Shown one piece after another: positions 26,719 through 34,103 of a DNA stretch of 64,000 bases; position 1 is the first letter of the stretch; each line of letters opens with the position of its first letter. Source of the DNA: Alphaproteobacteria bacterium (GTDB lineage Bacteria > Pseudomonadota > Alphaproteobacteria > UBA6615); NCBI GenBank assembly GCA_021774445.1, contig JAJFJA010000015.1:1-64000 (forward strand), given 5' to 3'. Below the pieces are notes generated by a model that saw only the letters and a program-made list of their open reading frames with translations, ran no database searches and was not told the origin of the DNA. A program made the translations under genes and the position numbers.

Positions 26719-27318
26719 ATGGGGTTTAAGCGCACGATCGCGGCAATCTTGGCCGTCGGCTTCCTCGCGGGCTCTGCCCAAGCCGAGGAGCTGTCAATCA
26801 CCAACCTCGTGGGCAAGGTTCCGTCAAGCGACGAGATCCTCGAGGCCCTTATTACGCCCACGGGCATTCGTATCGAACGGCCCCGACCGGCATCCGTACT
26901 GAACCCGGCGGAGCCTGAGCTTGTCGCTGTCGCCGACGCGGCGGAACCGCCATTTATGGCGGTCGCTCTTGACGTCCAGTTCAGTTTCGACTCAGCGAAC
27001 CTAACCACCAACGCCCGACAGGTGCTCGACGCCCTGGGTGAGGCGCTGACCACCGAGAAAACAGCAGATTTCAGCTTCCGCATTGAGGGTCATACCGACG
27101 CGGCCGGATCGGAAATCTACAACCTCGCCTTGTCCGAGCGGCGGGCTTCGGCGGTCAAACACTACCTTAGCGCCAATTATGGCGTGCCGTTCTCGCGACT
27201 GCAGACCGTCGGCAAGGGCGAGACAGAACTTTACGATCCGGCCGACCCCGAGGGCGGCGCCAATCGTCGTGTCCAGATCGTCAATCTCGGCAGCCAGAAG
27301 GTGGCTCAACTCAACTGA
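26719..27318 (+). CDS. OmpA-family peptidoglycan-binding protein (paralogue 2)
   Basis: The ATG at 26719 has GGAGGA at 26707-26712 with ideal spacing, so it is preferred to the ATG at 26698. The signal peptide is cleaved near SAQAEE. The protein is a close paralogue of the preceding gene: LSITNLVGKVPSSDEILEAL, then an OmpA domain with FSFDSANLTTNARQVLDALG, IEGHTDAAGSEIYNLALSER and GANRRVQI. The two sit head to tail, 84 bases apart, and look like a tandem duplication that has diverged. The 3' end faces the protease gene across a hairpin at 27346-27372. Confidence 0.88.
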   Translation: MGFKRTIAAILAVGFLAGSAQAEELSITNLVGKVPSSDEILEALITPTGIRIERPRPASVLNPAEPELVAVADAAEPPFMAVALDVQFSFDSANLTTNARQVLDALGEALTTEKTADFSFRIEGHTDAAGSEIYNLALSERRASAVKHYLSANYGVPFSRLQTVGKGETELYDPADPEGGANRRVQIVNLGSQKVAQLN

Positions 27319-27345
27319 GCAGCCATCGGATAGTCATCGCACGGA

Positions 27346-27372
27346 TAGGGTCGGCCGGCATGGCTGACCCTA
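27346..27372. terminator. Hairpin between two convergent genes
   Basis: The arms 27346-27356 and 27362-27372 pair over 11 bases with one G-U wobble and a five-base loop. The right arm contains the stop codon of the minus-strand protease gene. It could end transcription from both sides, but no T-run follows on either strand. Confidence 0.45.
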
Positions 27373-29697
27373 CTCGTTCCAGCACTCGACCAGAACCGTA
27401 AATCTGCGGCCTTGATCGACAACATCCGCGGCCGACTGGAGTTTGTCAGACGGCAGCGAGCGGTAGTTGATGCCTTCTGCGTCGAGAAAGATCCGCGCGA
27501 TCGCCGCCTTGATGGCGAAACTCACATTCTCCACTTCGACCGAGCTGATCTTGCCCATCACGATGCCCACGACGTTGCCACTTAGATCCAGCAGCGGACC
27601 GCCACTGCTGCCGGCCTGCACCGGTGCCGTGGTTTGCAGCAAGGTCCGATTATTATCCGGGCCCGACAGGGCGCTAATCGTTCCTCTAGTGACCTTGACC
27701 TGGTCGGAGAGCTGGCCCTGCAGGGGGAACCCTAGGACAACGACGTCATCACCGGGCCGGATCGCCCGCCCGGCACGGAACGCGAGATAATCCTCTGCCT
27801 GGATGGCGGAGTTCAGCAACGCCAAGTCATTGCTTATGTCACTCGCTAAATGTGGTGCCACATAAGTCTCGCCAGAGTAGTTGACACGCACTTCGGTACA
27901 GCCATCGACAACGTGGTTGTTGGTCAGCACATGACCGTCGCCGGCGACCACAAAGCCTGTGCCGGTGCCGGCTAGGTTGAGCTGGCGCGCCACCGGCGCG
28001 GCTCTTGCGGATGCTAGAATAGCTAAGCTGAACGCCAACTCCTCAGTGACCTGTCCGGTCACGGGCAGTCCGTTGTCTGTCTGGAATTGCCTCAGAGCGC
28101 TCAAGGTACGCGCGCCAGCAACGCCGTCTGCCTGTCCGGGGTCGTAGCCCAGGCTGGCCAACGACCGCTGCGCACCGGCCACCAATTCCGCCGGCACGTC
28201 AGTTGGCTCCGCCCGGCCGCTTGCGGCAGCGGCCGGCGCTGCCCGATCCTGCTTGGCATCGGTAGCGGCCCGATCGCTGCCGGTCCGATTGAAGGCCAAA
28301 GTGGCTTCGGTCAGTCTGCTCCGTGTCGCTGCGGCCGCTTCTCTTGCCGCGGCCAGGCCGGCGCGCGCTTCCTCGAGTTCAACCTGTGCCAGTTGGCTCG
28401 CCGCAGCCACATCACGCAACCGCTCAGCCGCCGCCTTTTGCCGGGCAACGGCCGCCAAGCGTTGTTCGTTCAAATCGGCGGTCCGGGCCCGGCTGCCCGC
28501 AACCGATTGTCTGGCGCGTTCCGCCAACTGCTCTTGCGTCGCAACCGCGGCAAGCTGTTCCTCGACCTCGGCCTTGGCCGCCTCCAACTGCGCTTGAGAC
28601 GCAACCTGTTGGCCCCGGATCGCCTGCCGCCGCGCCTCGATGTCGGCCAATTCCTTGGCAAGGCGTTCGGTCTTTGCCTGCGCTTCGCCGAACACGCGGC
28701 GCTGCGCCGACAATACGCCTGTGGCGTCGTCGGCATCCTTCTCGGCTCGTGCCAACGCCTGCTTAGCTTGCGTTTCCGCGGACTGCTCAGCGGCAAGCTG
28801 GCGATCAGCTTCGGCCACCTGCTGTGCGGCCGCACTTATCTCGGTTTCCGCTGCCGGATCCTGCGTCGGCGCTTTATTCGTCTCGAGCTCCGCGAGCCGC
28901 GCTGCCGCAGCGTCTACTGCCGCCTGTGCTTCCCGCGCCTCCGCCGCTGCGGCCTCCAGCTGTCCGACGGCGTCGAGACCGCTGGCTGCTCGGTTATTCG
29001 CGACTGCCTCATCGATAACCGGCGCCGGCGCGACCGGCGTCTCTTGCGCGATAGCTTCTGGCGCGGCCGGGCGACTTGCCGCTTGCAGGGTGCTGGCGGT
29101 CATTGCTTTCGCTTGCCGGATCTGCTCGGCATTCAGCCGCCGCTCCAGCAAGCCCCGGTTACTCTCCGCAAGCGCGCGCACCGACGGATCCCGGGCCTGG
29201 GTTACCGCAAGGTCAAAGCGATGGTATGCCAGCACCTCGTCCCGACTTACTCCGACACCGCCCGCGTATAGGGAGCCAAGATGATAGCTGGCCTCGGCAT
29301 GGCCGGCATTCGACGCCTGCTCATACCACTGCCGCGCCTTATCGTAGTCCTGGGTCAGTCCGCGACCGGCAAAATACATCCGGCCGAGATTGAACTGCGC
29401 TTCCGCGTTGCCTGCTTCGGCTGCGCGCGTGAACCACTGCGCCGCCACTTCATCGTCCCGATCAATGCCCAGGCCGTCGAAATAGAGCACCCCCAGGCCC
29501 AATTGCGCGGCGCCCAAACCGCCATCGGCCAGCGGTTGCCATCGGTCGAGTGCTTCACCGTAGTCACCGCGCTGGAATGCCGCCAAACCGGCATCGAAAG
29601 CATCCTGTTGCGCCGGCGTCTGGCCAAGCGCGTGCCCGACCGGTGCCATCAGCACCGCCAACAACATGAGTCGCAGCGTTTTCAGGATTTGGTTCAT
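27370..29697 (-). CDS. Exported serine protease with Sel1 repeats, long coiled coil and peptidoglycan-binding domain
   Basis: This 775-residue protein has four parts. A signal peptide (cleavage near HALGQ) is followed by Sel1 repeats at about 30-180 (GNAEAQFNLGRMYFAGRGLT). A long Ala/Glu/Arg-rich coiled coil spans about 235-480. A type 1 peptidoglycan-binding domain lies near 500-560 (LASLGYDPGQADG). The end is a trypsin-like protease with His595 (NNHVV), Asp624 (SNDLALL) and Ser698 (AGSSGGPLL). The catalytic triad is complete. There is no PDZ domain, so it differs from DegP. The coiled coil and cell-wall domain suggest a protease held at the peptidoglycan, perhaps reaching across the periplasm. 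Its substrates are unknown; the nearby anti-sigma-like protein is one possibility (inference). Confidence 0.88.
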   Translation of the reverse strand: MNQILKTLRLMLLAVLMAPVGHALGQTPAQQDAFDAGLAAFQRGDYGEALDRWQPLADGGLGAAQLGLGVLYFDGLGIDRDDEVAAQWFTRAAEAGNAEAQFNLGRMYFAGRGLTQDYDKARQWYEQASNAGHAEASYHLGSLYAGGVGVSRDEVLAYHRFDLAVTQARDPSVRALAESNRGLLERRLNAEQIRQAKAMTASTLQAASRPAAPEAIAQETPVAPAPVIDEAVANNRAASGLDAVGQLEAAAAEAREAQAAVDAAAARLAELETNKAPTQDPAAETEISAAAQQVAEADRQLAAEQSAETQAKQALARAEKDADDATGVLSAQRRVFGEAQAKTERLAKELADIEARRQAIRGQQVASQAQLEAAKAEVEEQLAAVATQEQLAERARQSVAGSRARTADLNEQRLAAVARQKAAAERLRDVAAASQLAQVELEEARAGLAAAREAAAATRSRLTEATLAFNRTGSDRAATDAKQDRAAPAAAASGRAEPTDVPAELVAGAQRSLASLGYDPGQADGVAGARTLSALRQFQTDNGLPVTGQVTEELAFSLAILASARAAPVARQLNLAGTGTGFVVAGDGHVLTNNHVVDGCTEVRVNYSGETYVAPHLASDISNDLALLNSAIQAEDYLAFRAGRAIRPGDDVVVLGFPLQGQLSDQVKVTRGTISALSGPDNNRTLLQTTAPVQAGSSGGPLLDLSGNVVGIVMGKISSVEVENVSFAIKAAIARIFLDAEGINYRSLPSDKLQSAADVVDQGRRFTVLVECWNE

Positions 29698-29760
29698 GCC
29701 TACGCCAGTTTAGCCAGGACGGCGCAGCAACAGACCCGGCGCACGGGTATCGCTGGGCCC

Positions 29761-30195
29761 TTACTCAGGAACGATGATGGTGATCTGCTTCGAGAACAGC
29801 GGCGGATTGTGGGGTATATGTCGATCATCCCCCAACAACATTTGCAGCGTATGACGGCCTGGCGGCAACTCGAGCCGCACTTCGGTCTGCCCCTTGCCAA
29901 AATGCAGGTTGTTCGGATCGTTCGGGATCGGCTCGTCGAACGGTGGTAACTCGGAATCGACAATGAAGTGGTGATGTCCGGTGTTCTCGCGATCCACCCC
30001 GGCCGGCGCCACACCGACATTGCGCGCGCCCATGCGCACCCACATTTTGCCGCCATTTATGACCTGACCATCTTTCGGCCAGATAATGTATACCCGCGCA
30101 TCGTCGGGCACCGCCTTTTGCTGCGCCAGCGCAGGACCGGCGAACAACGTTCCGACGGCGCCTGCAATAATCAGTAGCCTGCCAATGCCCCGCAT
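29761..30195 (-). CDS. Exported DUF4399 protein (paralogue A)
   Basis: Two ATGs lie at 30201 and 30195. The second is chosen because GGAGG sits seven bases upstream of it and only one base from the first. The product has 144 residues with a signal peptide (cleavage near PALAQ). The DUF4399 core is clear: ARVYIIWPKDGQVI, MGARNVGVAPAG, the histidine cluster TGHHHFIVD, PNDPNNLHFGKGQTE and PGRHTLQMLLGD. The family has no settled function; the histidines may bind a metal. A paralogue is divergently encoded 139 bases away. Confidence 0.88.
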   Translation of the reverse strand: MRGIGRLLIIAGAVGTLFAGPALAQQKAVPDDARVYIIWPKDGQVINGGKMWVRMGARNVGVAPAGVDRENTGHHHFIVDSELPPFDEPIPNDPNNLHFGKGQTEVRLELPPGRHTLQMLLGDDRHIPHNPPLFSKQITIIVPE

Positions 30196-30334
30196 TACCA
30201 TACCTCCTTAACAAACACCGTCCCGAGCCTACCACAGCACCAGCGGCAATCGGTAGCCGGTTATCGGCGGCGCGCTTGTCGCCGGCAAAACTCGCTCTAT
30301 ACTAAGTGCGTTTTTCATTTGCGGGGTACCGACC

Positions 30335-30760
30335 ATGAAGACATTGGTTACAGCACTGGCGGCGGCGTCGCTCGCCCTACTCGCCGGCCCGACGACCGCA
30401 GGTGAAACACCGGCCCCCGATGATGCGCAAATTTATGTCGGTTGGCCGAACGATGGCGAGATCATCAATGCACGGCAGTTTCGCGTTTGGTTCGGCCTCC
30501 GCAACATGGGGGTGGCGCCAGCGGGCGTTGAGAAGGCCGGAACCGGGCATCACCACATTGTGATTGATACCGACCTGCCGCCCATGGATGAACCGATACC
30601 CAATGATCCGAACCACCTGCATTTCGGTGGTGGCCAGTCGGAAGCGTTGATTGAACTCGATCCCGGCGTGCACACATTGCAGCTGCTATTCGGCGATCAC
30701 GATCACACGCCCCATAATCCCCCGGTGATGTCCAGGAAGATTACCGTCACCGTGCGATAA
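30335..30760 (+). CDS. Exported DUF4399 protein (paralogue B)
   Basis: This 141-residue protein has a signal peptide (cleavage near TTAGE) and the same core as its divergent neighbour: AQIYVGWPNDGEII, FGLRNMGVAPAG, TGHHHIVIDTDLPPMDEPIP, HLHFGGGQSEA and PGVHTLQLLFGD. The two share most residues over the mature part. The intergenic region 30196-30334 must hold both promoters, so they are probably controlled together. The gene ends seven bases before the end of the minus-strand SH3/FGE gene. The function is unknown. Confidence 0.88.
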   Translation: MKTLVTALAAASLALLAGPTTAGETPAPDDAQIYVGWPNDGEIINARQFRVWFGLRNMGVAPAGVEKAGTGHHHIVIDTDLPPMDEPIPNDPNHLHFGGGQSEALIELDPGVHTLQLLFGDHDHTPHNPPVMSRKITVTVR

Positions 30761-30767
30761 GTCAGTT

Positions 30768-32132
30768 CTAGTCTCGGGCGACCCGAAAGCCGTTGGCGAC
30801 AAAACGCACATCGGCGTCATAGAAGAACCGGCTCGACGAAGCCAAGAATTTCGAGCTGCTGCTGCGCCAGGATCCGCCGCGCAGCACCCGCTGCCGGCAG
30901 TTCCGCTCCGTTACTACCGCCCCATCCGCGGTGGCGTCATTATGGCTGCTTCGCCAGCAATCGGCGGTCCATTCGGCAACGCTGCCGGCAACATCGAATA
31001 AGCCGAAGGGATTTGCTTCCAGCGCCCCGACCGTCAGCGGACTCTCTCGGCTCCACTCCCCGCCGCATTGCCGGCAAGAGACGGTGCCGCCGACGATTTC
31101 GTCGCCCCACCAGAACCGGGTGGCGGTGCCACCGCGTGCGGCAAATTCCCATTCCGCCTCGCTGGGCAAGCGATACGGTTGGCCACTTATCCCCGATAGC
31201 CAATCGATGTAGGTAAGCGCGTCGTCCCAACTTACATTTCTTGCTGGCGATAACTCGTCGAAGTTGTCAATCCCGGGCAGAGTTGGACAGGCGCCGGCAG
31301 CCATACAGGCCTTCCATTCGGCAACCGTGACCTCAAAGCGCCCGATGGCAAAATCCCGCGTTAATGAGACCGGATGCGCCGGCCGCTCGCTCTTGTCGCC
31401 GGCATCGTCGCCCATAATGAAGCGACCGGCCGTGATCGGCACCATCTCGGGACAATCGCGGCAATCGCGAAAACTCTCGGTCGGTAGTGGTTTCGCCGAC
31501 CTTGCAACGGTCGGCGCGGTCGCGATTTGTGTGTTGCCTTCCGGTGCCGCTAGCGCCTTGCCTGGGTCGGCTGTTGCCAAAACCTGTGGTGACGCCTCGG
31601 CTTGGCGTGCCAATTCGGCAAACAGGAACCCCTTTGTCCCGTCCGCCAACTCGACCCGCAGCCAGGTTCCACCGGCGGCGAGGCCGGTGACGGGGACCGC
31701 CGTACCCTTGCTCACACCGCCAACCCGCGCCGAGGAGGAGCGGGGCTCCGCCCTGACATTGGCGTTGAGCAGCACTTCATAGATCAAGTCGACATCGTCG
31801 ATGCCATCGTTCGTGTCGGCGTTAGTGCCAGCGCTGCTGCTTCCGGCGGGCCCCAGCCGCAGGCGGGCGAGGGGGGCGAACGCACCATTTGGATAGGCTT
31901 CCAAATAGGCCCGATAGTCCGCCGCATTGGTACTCTCCTTGACCGCGTTCCAGAAGGCCAGATCGAGGATATCGGCGTCACGCGTTGTCTTCAGCTGCAC
32001 GAATTGCAGGGTCGGACGATTGTCCACGCCCGCCCGGCCGAGGGGGATCATCGTCGCCTCAGCCCGCGCGGGCGTCGCCGCAGTCATTGCAGCAATGACA
32101 AAACATATTGTTAGAAATAGTAGTCGTTCCAT
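30768..32132 (-). CDS. Exported SH3-like plus FGE-sulfatase-fold protein
   Basis: This 454-residue protein has a signal peptide (cleavage near PARAE). Near residues 60-95 is the motif FWNAVKESTNAADYRAYLEA followed by YPNGAF, also present in the caspase-like protein and in the small protein at 56529. About 115-165 is a bacterial SH3 domain (VLLNANVRAEPRSSSARVGG). About 225-454 is a formylglycine-generating-enzyme-like domain: MVPITAGRFIMGDDAGDKSE, RFEVTVAEWKACMAAG, YRLPSEAEWEFAARGG, NPFGLFDVAGSVAEWTADCW and VLRGGSWRSS. True sulfatase maturation is unlikely in this context. FGE-fold proteins, such as TagR, take part in T6SS post-translational control, so a role with the nearby T6SS is possible. 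Confidence 0.88.
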   Translation of the reverse strand: MERLLFLTICFVIAAMTAATPARAEATMIPLGRAGVDNRPTLQFVQLKTTRDADILDLAFWNAVKESTNAADYRAYLEAYPNGAFAPLARLRLGPAGSSSAGTNADTNDGIDDVDLIYEVLLNANVRAEPRSSSARVGGVSKGTAVPVTGLAAGGTWLRVELADGTKGFLFAELARQAEASPQVLATADPGKALAAPEGNTQIATAPTVARSAKPLPTESFRDCRDCPEMVPITAGRFIMGDDAGDKSERPAHPVSLTRDFAIGRFEVTVAEWKACMAAGACPTLPGIDNFDELSPARNVSWDDALTYIDWLSGISGQPYRLPSEAEWEFAARGGTATRFWWGDEIVGGTVSCRQCGGEWSRESPLTVGALEANPFGLFDVAGSVAEWTADCWRSSHNDATADGAVVTERNCRQRVLRGGSWRSSSSKFLASSSRFFYDADVRFVANGFRVARD

Positions 32133-32307
32133 GGCCGCGAATCTTGCCTCAATTACGTCTTTCTTTCAAGTAATACGCAACCACTCGCCAGCCCCACTAA
32201 GGTAACTTTGGGCGATGGCGACCGTCACAATCCCATTACACGTGCAAATGATCCATACGGGGTTTGGTCGAGGATGGGGAGAGGGCCACCGGCTACGGGA
32301 CGGCTGC

Positions 32308-32838
32308 TTAGGGGAAGCCGCCGAAATCGCTGTATTTGATGCCGGTTTCCTTCTTGTCGGCGTCCCATGGCTTGAACGGAAACACATAGGGGTTTTCGAC
32401 GTCTAGGCTCATCCACCAGTCGAGGATATATTCCCCGCCGTCGGTGGTGTTTAGCAGCAGACCGGCGTGCGCGAGGCCATTCGATCGCGATACCTTTTCA
32501 ACCGAAGCAACGGCGGGAACTGCGGTCAACTTCTTGGAAACAGCGTCCCTTACAGCAAGGACGATGCCGTCGCATGAGAGTTTGTGTCCGGTGGACAGGT
32601 CAATGTTCGGATCGAGTTCGTTGGCGTTTTCGCCGAAGTTGACGCCCCAGCGGCCCTCTGCATAACGCTGGCCGGCAGGCCACAGGCCCTGACCCAGCGC
32701 CATGCCGAGGTTACGGACCCAACCGGTCTTCTTGCCTAACGGCAATAGGGCGATGATGCTTTGTATCCGGAAATTGCATTCTTCGTCGGCTGCGACGATC
32801 CGGATGATCCGAGAGACGGTGATTTTGGCTAGGGCCAT
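32308..32838 (-). CDS. Unknown 176-residue protein, candidate cysteine-type hydrolase or effector
   Basis: I do not recognise this family. The ATG at 32838 has GGGGAG upstream and is preferred to the one at 32853. There is no signal peptide or membrane segment. A cysteine at the start of a predicted helix (LSCDGIVLAVRDAV), then a histidine before a strand (GLAHAGLLL) and an aspartate (YILDWW) occur in the order used by papain/NlpC-like cysteine hydrolases. The gene stands alone between an FGE-fold gene and an OmpA gene, near the T6SS. An exported cell-wall amidase effector would fit these features, but this is a guess from motif order only. Confidence 0.6.
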   Translation of the reverse strand: MALAKITVSRIIRIVAADEECNFRIQSIIALLPLGKKTGWVRNLGMALGQGLWPAGQRYAEGRWGVNFGENANELDPNIDLSTGHKLSCDGIVLAVRDAVSKKLTAVPAVASVEKVSRSNGLAHAGLLLNTTDGGEYILDWWMSLDVENPYVFPFKPWDADKKETGIKYSDFGGFP

Positions 32839-33050
32839 AGACGCGCTCCCCATTTCTCATCGTACCCGGGTTCACCACCGGCCGCCCGGTGTCAAACGCC
32901 GATGATACTCCCGATTTCAAACGCGGCAAGAATGACCGCCAACACGCCGAGAGTAGGCCTGAGAGGGTGTATCTGTCTGTGGGATTCACCACAGACAGCA
33001 CTAGTCGGGCCCGCTAGGGTATTAGGCAATGCTAGATGACGGAGGATGAC

Positions 33051-33653
33051 ATGGTAGGGAAATGGATCATTGCTCTGACGGTGGTCGTCTTGGTGCCACA
33101 TATCGCTGTGGCTCAAGAACGTGACACGACGCTATTCCTTGATCGCGCGCCGACCGTTCAGGAACTGATCAACGCGCTCGCGCCGCAGGGTGCGACGCGC
33201 GGAATCCGGTTGGAATCGGACACTCAGGCCGGCGACGGTGGCTTGGATCCAATCGATCAAGATCCGCTGAAGGTGGTGGAGAACCCGACATCCGAGGTTA
33301 CGGTCACCGATGTCGGTTTACGGGTTCAGTTTGCGTTCGATTCAGCGGAGCTGACCGCCGCTGCCAGAGCGGAACTCGACACTTTCGCGACGGCAATTGC
33401 CAGCAACGAACTGAAAGACAGCCTGTTCGTGGTCGAGGGCCACACCGACAGTATTGGGTCGGAAACGTATAACCAGGGGCTTTCCGAACAGCGGGCGCGG
33501 GAGGCGCGGCGCTATCTGGTCGAGCGGCATGGCATTGCCCCGGATCGGTTGAGCGCTATCGGTCTCGGTGAGCGTAAGCCCTTGGAGGGCGTACCCTCCG
33601 ATGCACCTGACAACCGCCGGGTCCACTTCGCCACGGCGTGGCAGGGAAGTTGA
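33051..33653 (+). CDS. OmpA-family peptidoglycan-binding protein (paralogue 3)
   Basis: The start at 33051 has GGAGG five bases upstream and is preferred to the ATG at 33036. The signal peptide ends near HIAVAQE. The N-terminal segment (RAPTVQELINALAPQGATRG) is the alphaproteobacterial OmpA signature related to paralogues 1 and 2. The C-terminal OmpA domain has FAFDSAELTAAARAELDTFA, VEGHTDSIGSETYNQGLSEQ and DNRRVHFA. It lacks a lipobox and a barrel. It probably ties a periplasmic complex to peptidoglycan. Confidence 0.88.
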   Translation: MVGKWIIALTVVVLVPHIAVAQERDTTLFLDRAPTVQELINALAPQGATRGIRLESDTQAGDGGLDPIDQDPLKVVENPTSEVTVTDVGLRVQFAFDSAELTAAARAELDTFATAIASNELKDSLFVVEGHTDSIGSETYNQGLSEQRAREARRYLVERHGIAPDRLSAIGLGERKPLEGVPSDAPDNRRVHFATAWQGS

Positions 33654-34103
33654 GGGCGGCAGAGCGCCGATCCACGCAGGGAGGTCGACCGTGCCGGTAA
33701 TCGTGACAGACCGTAATGAGAGCGCTTAAAGACAGCTTGATCGGCGTATAATGCAGACTTGGGGGTGTAACGAATTGCGGGGCCACCCCGCGCCGGTGGA
33801 TCGCTCGCCGGGCAGATTAACCCCGGTACCCGGTACGGTACGTGTGACCCTGTGTTGAGTTTTGATCGTGACGACGTGTGCCGTTGCGGCGAGAGGAAGC
33901 GCGGGCAGATAGTCTCCCCGCGCCCAGCTTGAACGGCCTGTAAGGTGCCGATATAGTTCATGATTGATAATTTCTGGTCGGCGCCCAGGCGAAACGGCGG
34001 CGGCGGGAACACCTCAATCGATAGGGGTATTGGCGCGCGCTCGGAGCGGTTTCCAAACGGAATCCAGTCGGTTGAGATACCGGGAAAGTATCGGGGCAAG
34101 ACA
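33654..34103. other. Long leader region upstream of the caspase-like gene, with a candidate promoter
   Basis: These 450 bases hold no convincing gene. TATAAT at 33747-33752 is a perfect -10 hexamer; the only -35 candidate is CTTAAA at 33725-33730, 16 bases upstream and weak. Transcription from here would leave a leader of about 345 bases before the ATG at 34104. The frame is also open from an ATG at 33960, but that would bury the Tat signal peptide 48 residues inside. Confidence 0.4.

Noticed and set aside
28087..29271. A 394-codon open frame antisense to the protease coiled coil
   Set aside because: It is Arg/Cys/Leu-rich low-complexity sequence, the expected shadow of an Ala/Glu/Gln-rich coiled coil in GC-rich DNA.
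30768..32132. FGE-domain protein as a sulfatase-maturing enzyme
   Set aside because: No sulfatase gene is near and the SH3 domain and surroundings point to an envelope or T6SS role.
33960..34103. Upstream start for the caspase-like gene at 33960
   Set aside because: It would place 48 residues before the twin-arginine signal peptide and prevent its use; the ATG at 34104 fits.
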